A DNA stretch of 64,000 bases from Phytophthora quininea (GCA_011947345.1 JAAVTG010000721.1:124001-188000); one strand, 5' to 3'; positions 22,692 to 34,970 are shown, counted from the first letter of the stretch. The notes: generated by a model from the letters alone, not told the origin. Numbers and translations are program-made.

Positions 22692-25677
22692 TTACTCCTC
22701 GTTGTTCTTCTTCTTCATTGGACGGAACCTAATCTTAGCTCTCTTCTCCGGCGGAATCGCCGTGCCGTTCTTCCACGTGTCGTGCCAGATTTGTGAGCAC
22801 GTCAGCGTGTTCCCCGTCTCGGAACGCCTCACCGTCATGCATAGCTGGACCCTCCCCTTGAATGTGTCCGAGCACTGCTCGCAGTAGTATCGAGACTCGG
22901 GGCTGCGGTGCTCTTTATCCGAGAAGGCGGAGCAAACCTTGCAGATATATTGGCGTGTCTTGCTTTCCTTTTACTTGTTTTCCTCCTCTGTGAGCACATG
23001 CGGGACGCTGGCAACGGGACATGTCAACAGGTTTTGCCCCAGCATGTTGCTTTCGAAGTCCACTTTCTGTTGGCCCAACAGCTCGACGTGCAGTCGTGCC
23101 AAGTACGCAGCGTGGGTTGGTACCGGCTCTCCTTTTCTTGCTTTACGAACTTGTGGACGATATACCCATTCACTAACGCCATGTCTACGATGCCAAAGAA
23201 GATGTTCTTGTAGTAGGAGCGGTGGCGAAGGGCTTTCTGCGTGGCGTATCGATGTAGACGCAGTTGGTCGTGCTGATCGACTCCGCCCATGCCTTGGTTG
23301 TAAGTTCGAACTAGCTCTGGACAAGGAACAGCCTCAACAACACCGTCCGTCTTGCGCTTCCGCTGTACAGTAACCCGCTTGGTGCTGCACCCCGTTGCCA
23401 ACAAGTTTACTTTGCTGGAGTCTTTCCACGAAACGGCAACTATGTCAGGTAACATGCTGTTCGTCGCCAATCGATATTCTCCTCTCTGTGGCTTGGCATC
23501 TTTCGGAAATTGGATGTCAGCATTCCACCCTTTGCGATTTGTCTTCGTTGTTCCCACAATGTACAGTCCCATCCTGAGAAGTCTCTCCGCAAGCTGCACG
23601 CAGGTATAGTAGTTGTCTGCTACAATAAGGCGCTTGCCAGGTTGGCCCTTCAATGCCTTTGTCAAGTTACGAATCACAGTCTTGGATATCGCGTCTGAAG
23701 TATCTTCCTTTCCACGGTACAGCTCAATACTACATAATACACCACGGCAACAGTGTTAGAGTCTCTGTGCTGTATGATACAGCATAAGAACACTTACCGG
23801 GAGCAGTACGCGGTGTCGGCACAGCACACCATGTAAAACTTGTTTCCCCATTTCGTCGGCTTATCACGCATGTAGATCTTCATCGGGTTGAACTGGTGTC
23901 TACTGCCGACCATCCCTTCGTCAAACGACACAATAGCTCCCATGCGGTATCCATTCCGAAAGGTCTTCTCAACAAACTGTAGCACTGGACGCAGCTTCCA
24001 CGCTTTATCTGTCTTTCGTCGATCACTAGCGTTGTCGTTGAAGTGTAGATATCGCGTGATATCCTCAAAGCGCTGTCTACTCATGAACTTTCCAAATGTC
24101 CCGCGCGGAATTGCGCCATTCTCTGTAGTCGACCAATGTTCAGCCATGGAACTGTGGTGGGGACAGAGAACTCGGGCAACTAGCAGTCCGATGTAATGGA
24201 CAATTTCATGTGCTTGAAAAGGTTTCGACCTCCTGAGAACGTCCTTGATTTCCTCCAACGATTGCACGCTCTGTTTCGGGTCCACAGCTTGGCGTCGGCG
24301 TTGCCATTGCTGGCGCTTGGTAGCCACAGTGTCAATCATTGCGCGGCGGTGAACGTTGGACTCGTCAGCAATTTTGCGCCACATCAATTTGGGAAGGAAG
24401 TAATAGAACAGACCGAGAGGAGATCCAGCAAAAGCTCTTGCAGACTCTGTCGGACCACGTCGACCAGTATACAAATCCGCAGCTCCGTCCATTTGTAGTT
24501 CGCCACTTTGCTGTTCATCGTAGACAGTCCAGGCTTTTGCCACGTCATCGAGCTCGCTGGCTAGCATAAACTGCGGGTCGGCACTCACTTCTTTTCTTGG
24601 CATCCAGTCGGCCCCATCGGGTTCTTCGTAAATGTCATCATCCAGCAGGTTTTCAGCTTCTAGCATCTCAGCAATAGAGTCATCAGATTCCACATCGTCC
24701 GAATCGTTACTCTCGGAATCAGAACCTCCCACATTGGGGTCATCTTCGTCCGGATCGTCAAGCCACTTGCACTGGGATAGCGCTTCTAGGAAGCGATCGG
24801 AGTCATAGATGTTGAAGCGATCTGTGTCATCTAATACAACGCTGCCATCGCTGTTTTGTTCTTCGTCCAGTGTAGCGTCCTGGACACGCCGAGATGCACA
24901 GCTGGTCCTGGCTTGTGCTGTATCAGTAGTGATAGGAGCTTGGAGGTCATCGGCTTCTGCTGTATCCGAAGTCATAGCATTTCCCTCTTGATCAGACGTG
25001 ATACAGGGTACCTCAGCTGCTGTCCGTGCTGTATCAAGCGTGATAATCGATTCGGCTTCACTGCCTTGAGCTGATTCCCGTGGACGTGCTGTTTGCTGTG
25101 AAGTTCTTGTTCGCACCTTCTTAGATGCGCGGCTCGACTTAGCGGAGCTTGAACAAGCATGCTTCGAACGTGCTGGTGGCATGATCAGCGAAGGGGCCGC
25201 AGTAGCAGCAACGGAATCCCCCACGGTGGCTGAAGAAGCCGCAGCTGTCGTCGCCGTGGCTGCAGGTGTTGTCGCCCGCTCTACAGACGGGAGTTGGCCG
25301 GCAGCAACACCAACGCGCATCCATCCTTGGCTTCTGGCGTAGTTCTCCAACGACTCAGCGCCTGCCCATCGACATGTCAGACCATACGCAAGAACATTCA
25401 GTCAGAAGAGTCCTCACTTACTTGTGAAGACGTCAACACCCTCCGTGCTTTTGACGGTCGCTCCTGGGCGCAAGTAGCGGTGACTCACACTGAGCCCGAC
25501 CGACGGCTTGGCCTTCCAACCAAGTTTGCAGAGCTCCTTCCACAGTTGCTGGAACGACTTCTCCATTGTATGCTGGCTGAATTGGGGAGGAAGATTCAAA
25601 TCTGCTGGATTTGACGGGATTGCACAAACCGCAAAAACCTCTACCATGCGTGTGCGTGCATAGCCATCGTTACCCAA
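22692..25677 (-). pseudogene. piggyBac transposase (DDE_Tnp_1_7), three exons, with late lesions
   Basis: I propose ATG at 25677, exon 25422-25677, intron 25362-25421 (60 nt), exon 23798-25361, intron 23730-23797 (68 nt), then a last exon to the TAA at 22692. Both introns have GTAAGT donors and AG acceptors and keep the frame. An acidic disordered N-terminal region precedes the catalytic domain. The three acidic catalytic positions are visible in 'IVSFDEGM', 'IVADNYYT' and 'MGGVDQHDQL'. After 'KQEKESRYQPT' the frame shifts once (about 23125), and an in-frame TAA lies at about 22975. Beyond it a Cys-rich zinc-binding tail (CKVC...CEQC...C) is still readable. Catalytic residues are kept, but the C-terminal lesions suggest loss of function or sequence errors. 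Confidence 0.88.
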
Positions 25678-25791
25678 ACCTCATGTGGGACATTTCGAGG
25701 TATAATATTTTCAAACATAGGCTCATACAAAAGAGCTTATGCGAGATTGTTTAGGTGTTGCGGAGATGCCGGCACATTCTAAACTGCAATA

Positions 25792-25831
25792 ACACTTATG
25801 CTGTATTATACAGCATACGGGGCGAAAAGGG
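25792..25831 (-). repeat. piggyBac right terminal inverted repeat with subterminal palindrome
   Basis: Read on the minus strand it starts CCCTTTTCGCCCCGT and continues into ATGCTGTATAATACAGCAT, matching the left end. It is bounded by TTAA at 25832-25835. Confidence 0.85.
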
Positions 25832-25956
25832 TTAATAGAACAGTGGACTGCTAGTTTGAACACATGTGATGAGAATTCTTAAAGGATCACATTTTTCAGC
25901 AAGCAAGTCTGGCGATGCCAATGATGAATAGAAGTCTTCGGTTTTTAAGCTCGCGA

Positions 25957-26417
25957 TCAGACTAATGAAGTGGTGAAAGGAAGCAGCGGTAAGACGGCAA
26001 CTCTAGCCGTTAAATATTCACGCGCCTTCGTCAACAGCGTATTATGCTCAACAAAAGGCAATCTGGCCACTTCATCCAGATACACCTGAACGTAGCGATA
26101 GTTCTCATTCTCCATGAGATCCAACCCCGTTCTACCGGCAAATCTCAGCGAAGCCTTGATATACTCTTCGGGTCTTTTCATCGCAGTACGAGCCCCGAGT
26201 TTCGCGACAAACTCGGCTCGAGACTGTTGGTAGTACATCTCGGATCCGGGAGTCGTTTATCGTGGATTGCTTTGTCGTCGAACTTGGTGACGGACTTAAG
26301 GTAGATCTTAAGCTTCTCCGACTGCTTCAATGCACCGATGGTCTTGAATTTCTCGAGACCGAGCAGATTCCACACGTTGAGACTCGCAGGTTGTCTTGCA
26401 GGAATTCGTCCGTTCAC
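25957..26417 (-). pseudogene. RxLR effector WY-repeat fragment
   Basis: Two overlapping frames carry the family repeats: 'NVWNLLGLEKFKTIGALKQ' with 'LKIYLKSVTKFDDKAI' in one, and 'SRAEFVAKLGARTAMKRPEEY' with 'DLMENENYRYVQVYLDEVA' in the other. A single frame change at about 26235 separates them. There is no signal peptide or RxLR, so the N-terminal half is missing. Confidence 0.7.
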
Positions 26418-26590
26418 ATGACGAAATATGAAGGAAAACTGGAGGAATTGATGCGTCGAAAGTTCCGCCCTTACACGTGTGGAAGCTACTTGGGTTCGAC
26501 AAATTCACGAAGGCCAAGGCGTTCAAAAGGTCTGACGAAGTAAACATCTACGTTAAGTATGTCAACATATTCGACGATAAATGATCCAGG
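26418..26590 (+). pseudogene. Short RxLR WY-repeat fragment
   Basis: In changing frames it reads 'YEGKLEELMRRK', 'WKLLGFDKFTKAKAF' and 'VNIYVKYVNIFDDK' before a stop. It is head to head with the minus-strand fragment at 25957-26417, which suggests an inversion breakpoint at about 26417. Confidence 0.55.
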
Positions 26591-27265
26591 AAGAGGAAGC
26601 GGCTATTTCCGACTTGAGGGAGAAACCAAGCCATTCGTGGTTTTTGTGGTGGGTCTCGATAATTCGAAACACACGATAGGAAGCTGGCGCTTCCTGTAAC
26701 CTGAGTAGTATTCCTTGCTTATCTTGAGGTAACTTTTAAAGTGTTGATCACGTTGTAGGTACGGTTCGCATGCACACACTACAGTAGACGATGTGCACCG
26801 TTGGAAACGTGTTGGTGTATGTGTACTAAAATCTACCAACGTGTTTCTTGCGAACGAGACCACCAAAAGAACCTGGGGCCAGGAACGAACTATTAACTCT
26901 ACGAGGTCGAGATCTTGAAGTGCACTTCAACAACTGCAGATCGAGGACGTGACCAATACTTTCTGCCTATATAAATAGCCTAACTCAGATACTTTGGGAG
27001 AGCGTCGCTGTGAGAGAACTCTTGCAGCGTGTGAGTCTTTCCTTCTCCTCTTAGAATCAACTCGGCATTTTCAAATCAGCCTCAGCCTTACCAAGCCTCC
27101 AGCTTGCGCCGCGTCAATCAAAGGCATGATGTGGTGCGTGGTTGAAGGCGCTGCTGCGTGGTGCAGCACCTGTGCGTTAGGAAGTGTAAGGCGCCGCGTG
27201 GCGATGGCGGCGCGGGCGCGAGGAGTGGCAGGCAGCGCGCGCGATGGGGAGCTCGGCGGACGCAA
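26591..27265. other. Noncoding stretch with a TATA-like element
   Basis: No gene is recognised. TATATAAATA at about 26970-26979 resembles a TATA box, so this could be LTR or promoter sequence of an older element. The Copia insertion starts at 27266. Confidence 0.3.
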
Positions 27266-27434
27266 TGTTAATTGCCTGGTCGGCAGCACTTCAGCACAGT
27301 GTTCGGTACGACGCAAAAGATAGAGTGAGATTGCTTTCTAACTACTCGTTCTTCTAACCACTCGTTCTCCTTGCAGGTGACTCAGTGGCCGGCGCATCCC
27401 TGGTCTGGATCTTGGATCAGGTCCAGTTTCAACA
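27266..27434 (-). repeat. Copia 3' LTR
   Basis: On the minus strand it reads TGTTGAAACTGG...GGCAATTAACA, a TG...CA unit. I see no difference from the copy at 32146-32314. Confidence 0.9.
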
Positions 27435-27445
27435 CTCCTCCTCGC
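27435..27445 (-). other. Polypurine tract of the Copia element
   Basis: The minus strand reads GCGAGGAGGAG directly before the 3' LTR. This is the expected place and composition for the plus-strand primer in reverse transcription. Confidence 0.65.
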
Positions 27446-27497
27446 TGGCGCTGACGGTCATCCTGCCTGTCCGGCTCACCGCCGCACGCTCACCCTA

Positions 27498-30400
27498 CTA
27501 GTGAAGCCCGATTCTATCCCGCAGCACTGCCATCCTCGACGCGTCTAGCGCCTTCGTCATCAAGTCGGCTAGCATTTGCGTACTCTCCCTGTACTCAGGC
27601 TTCAGCACACCTTTCCGAGTATACGAGCTCACGAACTTGATCCGCACGTCGATATGCTTTGCCTTCGCCGACGCGCTTTCTCCATCGAGCTGCTTTAAAG
27701 CCGCGTGGTTATCGACGCGCAACGACATTGGCTGCACGAGTTTCACACCAAGCTCTCCAAACAACTCACGCACTCCGAGGACCTCCGTCTCCATCACGGA
27801 CGCTGCCGTATATTCGGCCTCCATCGTAGACAACGAGACACCGCCTTGCTGCTTGCATACCCAAATCACCGGCATGCCATCCAGCGTGACCAGGCCGCCG
27901 GTGACCGACTTCCTGTTCTGCTTGTCGGCCGCAAAGTCGACATCACTGTAAGCGACAACTTCGAAAGCCTCGCTTCGTCTTCCAGACCCCTTCATCCGCA
28001 GCCGCAACTCCTTTGTCCCCGCCAAATACCGGAGAATGCGCTTCGCCAATCTCCAATCTCCTAGCGAAGGACTGTGCGTCTTCCGTGACGCCTTGTGCAC
28101 TGCGAAGGCGATGTCGGGGCGCGTACACCGCGCGACCCACATCAGACTACCCACCAACGATTGGAACCTCTTGATGGTCACACCGGTACCTCCTCCTGCC
28201 GTAGGCAGCGCTTCGGTGGTGTCCTCGTCGTTCCACTCAGCGCCAATTGGCGTGCGAGCCGCGCGTGCAGCCTACATGCCGAACTCCTTCAGCATGTCGG
28301 TTATCATCACCTCCTGGTCCAGATGGTATCCGTCATCGTCCTCGTAAGTCACGCGCATACCGAGGAACTTGCTTGCCACGCCGAGGTTCTTCACAGACAG
28401 ATCCGCGAGCTCACCGAAGAACGCGTCCACGGCTTCCGCCTTGGTCCCAGTGACCAGTAAGTCGTCGACATAGACACCTACCACGACTAGCACTCCTTGA
28501 CGCCATCGGAAGTATACGCACATGTCCGTCAAGCTCTGCTCAAAGCCAACGCTTATGAGTTTTTGATGCAGCAGTTTGCTCCACAGTCGCCCGGCTTGCT
28601 TAAGGCCGTACAGGGCCTTCTTCAGCTCCAACACCAGCTCCTCGTCGCTCGCGACGCCCAGCTGTTTCCTCATCACTTCGGAGATCTTCAGTCCCTGCGG
28701 CAGACGGATGTAGATGTCCAACTCCGCCTCCTTATCGGCCTTCACATATGCGTTCGGCACGTCGCCGTGCTTCGCAGGCACGCGCCACTTCCTTGCCAAA
28801 CACAAAATGAGTTTCACGCTCCCCATGTCCATTACAGCAGTAAAGGTAATGCTGTAATTGACACCGAATTCCTGTTCGTTCCCGCAGGCCACGAGCCGCG
28901 CCTTCAGTCGCTCGACAGCGCCTTCGGCGTCCTTCTTGGTCTTATAGACCCACTTGGTGTGGAGCACACGCACTCCCCGAGGAATACGCACCACCTTCCA
29001 GACTCCATTCTCTTCCAGAGCCTTCAGCTCCTCATCCATGGCCTTCTGCCACTGCTCCGGGTGTCGACTACGCATAGCCTCCCCGTAGTTCCTTGGGTCC
29101 ACATCCGTCACGTTGTTCACGATCCCACCCGTCGCCTCCTCCTGCTGACCAGGCGCGTCCGCTCCTTCCGCAGTCTTACGTGCCACGGAGCGCGTCACGT
29201 GCCGTTCGCGTTGCCACGCTTGCTTCTTTCCGCGCTTCTTCGGCTTCTTCCTGCGCTCGGCCGCACCACCAGCGCTTGCCGCCACGGCAGCATCCTCAGC
29301 CTTGTCCGCTGACTCGTCCACATTCTCGCCTTCCTCATCCTGGAGGTACAGCTTCTGCACCTGCACGTTCTGCTCCTTGTTCAGAGTCTCAATGTTCTTC
29401 ACGTGCTGGGTAGTTATAACCACACGATCCTTTGGGAGGTATACTCTGTACCCTTTCGTCTCTTCCCCAATTCCGACGATCATTCCTTGCTGCGCGCGCT
29501 GGGAGAAGTTCTTGTTGCGTGGGTCCCTGTAAACCGTACAGGGCGACCCGAACACGACTATCTCGCCGAGTGACGGCGTCTTCTTCTCAAGCATCTTCAG
29601 CGGCGAAGCACGCCCAGGATTTGAGTTTGTCGGCGACCTGTTGAGGATATAAGCTGCATACTGAACAGCGTCACCCCAAAAGCCCAACGGCAGCCCGCAC
29701 GAGAAGATCATGCACCGAGCCATGTTCATAATGGTTCGGTGCATGCGCTCAGCCTTTCCGTTGCTCGCTTGATTGTTGGCCTCGCTACGCTGGCGCGCCA
29801 CACCCGTCTCCTTACAGAACAGGTCTACGTTCTGATATTCACCACCAGAATCGGTTCTCAACACGTGAACCCTGCAGTCAAAGCGCTTCTCGAAGAAGGT
29901 GAGGAAGTGCTCAAACTGTTTAGCAGCTGCGTCCTTCGCCCTTGCTAGGAAAACCCTGCAGTAGTTGCTCGTGTGGTCTGCGAAGTTGACCATGTAGCGG
30001 TTGTTGAGGCGGTCGCGCGGCGTCATTGGACCCCTCAAGTCCGAGCAGATGACACCTCCAATGCGGTGGATCGGCGAATGATCGCCCGTATCCTTACCAG
30101 ATTGCTTGTTTTTGCTTGTTTACCCTGCGCGCAGGTCAAACAATTCACCCTCTTGTGGTCTGTGAGCTTGATGCCGGAGCTCGGGTCCCTCGCAAGACGC
30201 TCCACTGCATCGTAATTCAGATGTTCTAGCCTGCGATGGAACTCCACGAGCGTTCCCTCCTGCACGTTGCTCGACACCTCATCCGATCCATTAGCCTCCC
30301 CCTCGAGGACAGCCATAATCACCTCGGACAGAGGCTTTGACCTCCTCTCCGCTGTGCCAGTAACAACCAGCACGCTTTGACGTAAGTCCACGTCAAATGC

Positions 30401-31210
30401 CACTTTTCCTCCCTTTTTGGCGGCAACGACGCGTCGCCCGCCCCGGTGTGCAAGTGTGTACCCCACCTTATCCAGCTGACCGTACGATATCAAGTTGTGC
30501 GCCACGTTCTTCGCAAAGTAAACGTTCGACAACCTCACGGTCTGCTCCACCCCGTATGCAGTTACCCGCAGCGTCACCGAGTCCTTCGTACTGATCGCAA
30601 GCGGCTCGCCGTTAGGCTGAACACACTGGTCATCACACTGCTCGACGTCGTCGAGGTACGACGCATCGTTCACGAGGTGTCTGCTGGAACCGCTGTCCAG
30701 GATCCAGATCTCGTCGCAAGCATCCAACGTCTCGTTCACTGCCAACACAATGTCCGGGTTGTTCCTTGCCGGACAGGCTGCTCGCAGGTGCCCGACTTCG
30801 CCGCATTTGTGGCATCTGCGCGTCTCCTTTCGCCGTTCCCCGACTGAACTCATCACGTCACGCCCGAAGTTCTTCCCCTTGTCTGTCTCGATTTCCCAGG
30901 ACTGGGCGAACTGTGCGAGCTCTTCGGCGTGCTGCAGGTAGTTGGTCCGCGATCCATCCACCTTTGCCATGAGCACCAAACGCAGGTCCGCAGATGCGTA
31001 CTGCACGATGTTGTTCAGGACCAAGTAATCGGCGCTGTTTCCACAAGCTTCGGAGATGGCCACCAAGTACATGTAGTGTTCCGGCCACGAGCGCTTTGGA
31101 TCCTTTGACGCCGTGAGCAGCTTCATCGCCTGTGCGGGCGTGATGGTCGTCTTGAACGTTTCCAGCATCTTTTCATCACGTACTGCAGTGTGGGTAACTG
31201 TGCCCACCAA
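27498..31210 (-). pseudogene. Copia pol: zinc knuckle, protease, integrase, RT, RNase H
   Basis: From the right: the rest of capsid; the zinc knuckle CHKCGEVGHLRAAC (CX2CX4HX4C); protease LDSGSS about 30 residues later; the integrase zinc region; the integrase core with 'RTDSGGEYQN' and 'NGKAERMHRT'; the Copia RT with 'YVDDLLVTG'; and RNase H with 'MEAEYTAASV' and 'LMTKALD'. A frameshift at about 30100 lies next to an A-run between the integrase zinc region and the core. A TAG at about 28272 lies between RT and RNase H in an otherwise continuous frame. Each domain is well preserved. Confidence 0.88.
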
Positions 31211-32131
31211 GCATCCACCTGCTTGTTGAAATACTTCTCAGCAGTACCCGCCATGTAGTGTCCAAGCAAATCCACCTTCATGTCCTCTGGCCACGTGAAA
31301 CCACAGGCCGATTGGGCAATGTTCACTTGACGCTCGAAACGCCTCCCCACTCCAGGAACCCCGACCCCAATCCCACGTACAGCTCCTTGCCGTCGAACGG
31401 ACGGATCGTCAACTTCTTCTGTCGCGCGTCCGGGTACCTCACCACTGGCTGTTGCTGCTGCTGCTGGAAACCCGCGGGTACGGCGTGCCCCTGAGCTCCG
31501 TGTCCTGGTCCAAGACCTCCATGCATCTGCACTCCAGCCGCTCCTGCCCGAGCCGCGCGGTCCGCAGCAACCTGCGCTGCCGCTTGCTCTGCTGCAGCTT
31601 GCTCCGCCTGCGCCGCATTGAAAAGGCGCTGTAGATGCGACAACGGCATGTCATTTCCAGGCTGCTGCTGGCTAAAATACTGCGGTGGCTGCACTGCTCT
31701 CGTGGGCATCCTCGTGGGTGGCGTCTGCGGCGAACCCCAAGCGAGTCGATGTGCATCCTCGATCCGCGTCCGAGGCCAGATGCGAAGAGACCGGAGTTCA
31801 TTCGCGGCGAAGTCACGCGTGCCACGCCACCGAACCTTGCGTCGGCCTCCATCTGATCGTGCATCTTCTGTTGGGACTCTGACAGCTTCTCGTACGCGAC
31901 CTTCATGGTGTCCAACTGCTTGGCCATGCCTTGGATCAGGGCGATCAGGTCTTCAGTTGTGTGTCCGGCGCGTGGTGCATCAGCGCCAGCGTCGGCGCCA
32001 TCACCCCTTTCGAGATTAATGGCGGCCCTCTTCTCTTCGCAGTCATCCACAATACCAGTCCTTTCGTGACTGGTAACGGGTGCAGCAGGTGCCTTCGCAG
32101 GCGCGCTAACCTCGTCTGTGGCTTTGGTCAT
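31123..32131 (-). pseudogene. Copia gag, N-terminal part, frameshifted
   Basis: The ATG at 32131 opens a 230-codon frame with a coiled-coil-like 'IALIQGMAKQLDTMKVAYEKL' segment. The reading then moves through two other frames: a Gln/Ala-rich stretch at 31323-31709, then '[37 protein letters not shown]' type capsid sequence to 31123. The rest of gag continues in the next entry. Two or more single-base indels are needed to link them. Confidence 0.75.
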
Positions 32132-32145
32132 TTGGGCTCAAAACC

Positions 32146-32314
32146 TGTTAATTGCCTGGTCGGCAGCACTTCAGCACAGTGTTCGGTACGACGCAAAAGA
32201 TAGAGTGAGATTGCTTTCTAACTACTCGTTCTTCTAACCACTCGTTCTCCTTGCAGGTGACTCAGTGGCCGGCGCATCCCTGGTCTGGATCTTGGATCAG
32301 GTCCAGTTTCAACA
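32146..32314 (-). repeat. Copia 5' LTR
   Basis: It appears identical to 27266-27434. Gag starts only about 14 nt inside its inner edge, so the primer-binding site and start codon are crowded into the sequence GGTTTTGAGCCCAAATG. Confidence 0.9.
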
Positions 32315-32529
32315 CGCAGGACAGCACGAAGGCAGCCCGCAGCAATGATGTTGCAGCGTGCGGTTGCAGTCTGGGGAGCTGCAGGCAAGATGGGCTCTCG
32401 CGCATGGTGAATTGCGTGACGCGGCGTTGGCACCAAGGGCGGCGTCCCTGGGCGTCGAGAGCAGGTTAGTTTTCGGTTAACTAACTAATTCACTTCGCAT
32501 TTTGCTTTCTTCCGATCGAGTTAGCACAC
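32315..32529. other. Short noncoding flank between Copia and hAT remnants
   Basis: No gene is seen. The element terminus of the hAT copy was not recognised here. Confidence 0.3.
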
Positions 32530-34412
32530 ATGACTCGCTCAGGCAACCACACGTCAACGTTTCTTCAGGCCGCTCCGCCAAGTGACCCTTCGAACTATCT
32601 CATTGAAACGTACATGACGAAGGTGACCAAGAGGGAAGGCACGTGTCTTGTATACCGCAAGCGTGTTCTGTGGACTCGAGAACGTGTCGCCATGCACAAG
32701 ACGGGGAGATGCATCGGTAGCAGTCCGGAAGAGGTAGCTCATTTCAAGATGCTACGCAAGCTCAAGGAGGACAAGAAAGTCGTGGTCGTAACACAAAAGC
32801 GAGTCTTATCCGACTCGCTCACTACGCCAGCATCTGCAGAAAAGCGGATGTGCCTTCAAAGCACATCGAATTTCATCGATCGAGTGAGTAAAGGTGAAGC
32901 CGACACAATCAATGAAGCTCTTGGACATTTGGTCTTTCGAACTGGTATTCCATTCCGTGTGGTGGAGTCACGAGCGATGCGAGACTTTATCAGATCGCCT
33001 ACGAGCCCCTGCTGCCCTGCGCCAACACGTTATCGGGCACCTATCTCGACAACTCCTACCAAAAGTTGAAGCTGCGTATCCAGAAGTTGATCTCGGAGGC
33101 CACGTGGTTCTCTTTGGTTAGTGATGGTTGGTCGAATATTCACAATCGCCACCTAGTCAACTACATCGTGATCATTTCTGGTTCGCGCTCCATATTCTAC
33201 AAGTCTGTCGACACGTCGGGTATCCCACAAACTGGGGAGGCAATAGCTGACGGAATTGAAAGTGTCTTGACTGAACTGGGGGCGCACAGAGGTGCTCCTC
33301 AATCATAACGGACAACGCAATCGGAATGGGAGATTATCGAGCTCCGTCACCTTCACATTTTCGCCAACGGTTGCGCTGCACATGTACTCAATCTTGTCAT
33401 CAATGATGTTTGCAACATCAAGGAGCTGGCAAATGTCTTATCCGATGCGCTTGTCGTGGTCAAGTTTGTTCGTGATCACCAACATGTGCTTGCGAAGTTT
33501 TCATACCTCCGTGAGAAGCTATCTATAGGAAACGCACTCATTCTTCCGTGCAATACAAGATGGTACACGCAATATAATGCGTGCTTGAGCGTCGGTAAGG
33601 CAAAACTAGCACTCCGAACGCTGCTTGAGCCTGAATGCAAGAAAATCCTGAGCGACACACAGAACAAAGACGCCGTGAAGAAGTTTAAGGCAAAGGTCAA
33701 CGATGCAAAGTTTTGGGTCAAGCTTCGTAAACTTACCAAACTACTGAGTTTCCTGTCAAGACTTATCGGTAAGTTTGAGAAAGATGCAAGTAACCTGTTT
33801 CGGGTATTCGACTTCAATCGGCTCAAGACGAAGTAGGTAACTACAGCAATTCTTTCTTTCGGGGATACATTGGCGGGCAAGTTGCAAACGATTATTCTGT
33901 ACCGGTGATACTTCCTCCACACGACCTCTATGGGTTTTACCTACTTTCTAACACCAGAGTCGAAGGTACTGGATTGGGATGCAAAGGATAATTCCAACAC
34001 CGAGACTGAATTAAAGTTGTACATCAGCGAGTTTTACGCGGGAGACGAGAGCAAGGTGAAGCGGTGCAAGATGGAGTTGGACAGCTACATTGTGCTGGAA
34101 AGCAATGCATCAGCCGTTCAGTTCGATACATTCACCAAAATTTCAGGGGTACAATATTGATGCCATTACGGCCGCAAAAAGTTCCCGCTTCTGGCCGCCG
34201 TAGCTCTACGAGTGCTGGGCGTACCAACATCTTCAGCTGCGGCCGAGCGTGTCTGGAGTACGTTTGCACACCTATGGTCAAAAAGTAGGAACCGCATGAC
34301 CGCCGACACAGTGGAGAAGCTGGCGTTTAACTACACAAAATACGCGCTTCTCGACAGCGAGGACTCCACCGACTACTTCGATGATGATGAAGGTGTAGTG
34401 GGTCTCAGATAA
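32530..34412 (+). pseudogene. hAT-superfamily transposase, frameshifted
   Basis: The ATG at 32530 opens an N-terminal region with a BED-like pattern of Cys and His ('CLVYRKRVLWTRERVAMHKTGRC'-type). A DUF659-like core follows at about 33066-33300 ('FSLVSDGWSNIHNRHLVNY'). A middle part at 33456-33836 contains 'NTRWYTQYNACL', and the C-terminal hAT dimerisation motif at about 34212-34330 has 'GVPTSSAAAERVWS' and 'SRNRMTADTVEKLAFNY'. hAT enzymes move DNA by cut and paste. At least three frame changes make it inactive. The downstream Gypsy LTR begins inside its last codons. Confidence 0.85.
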
Positions 34413-34643
34413 CAGGTAACACTTGGCGAGGGAAGCTGGCACTTCCACTAAGTTTTTGCCGAGTGTATTGCTGTCGGCTTCGAGGTAAATGTAAAACTGA
34501 TCAAACTAAACATGCATGCCGACTAACCGCTCTACACTTCCACTAGCAGCGTCCCAGTAGTGGCTCGACATGGTGATGGCACGTGCCACCACCTGTACCA
34601 GCCTGAGTTGACGTACGACTACACAAGCTGTAGCAGTAGCTCA
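34394..34643 (-). repeat. Gypsy 3' LTR
   Basis: The minus strand reads TGAGCTACTGC...GACCCACTACA. It begins inside the last codons of the hAT transposase remnant. Confidence 0.88.
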
Positions 34644-34970
34644 CTGCTAGCCAACCTGCCGTGGCTGACTGCAACCAGTCGCTTACTCGCGCCAGACCCG
34701 ACTGCATTGCGTGTGGTGGTTGGGCTTTCATGCCGCTACCCACTACAGTCCCCTTCCAAGCCCAATTACCACTCGGTAAATGCTCAGTCACCGCTCGGTG
34801 ACACTATGTATTTTCCATGTACCATAAGTCGGTACCACTCTATGTTGAAGTGGTGGCCCGATGGGTGCAACTTGCACCAGTTGCAGTTGACTCAAAACTT
34901 GACCAATACATCTTCGGATATTGAACAACAAGTTCGTATACCAAGGTTGTACCGCCACATCACGGCCGTA

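Larger units (their letters stand above)
22268..25831 (-). mobile_element. piggyBac-like DNA transposon (3.56 kb)
   Basis: TTAA occurs directly at both ends (22264-22267 and 25832-25835), the hallmark target duplication of piggyBac. The termini are CCCTT...AAGGG inverted repeats followed inside by a shared palindrome. The transposase runs on the minus strand. The insertion lies in the 3' end of an RxLR-like pseudogene. Confidence 0.92.
27266..32314 (-). mobile_element. Copia-type LTR retrotransposon (5.05 kb)
   Basis: Two 169-bp direct repeats (27266-27434 and 32146-32314) frame gag-pol on the minus strand. The order protease-integrase-RT-RNase H is that of Copia. The flanks CGCAA (27261-27265) and CGCAG (32315-32319) look like a 5-bp target duplication with one change. 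A polypurine tract adjoins the 3' LTR. Confidence 0.93.

Noticed and set aside
28497..29312. 271-codon plus-strand open frame
   Set aside because: It is antisense to the Copia integrase/RT region, and its composition follows from the opposite strand.
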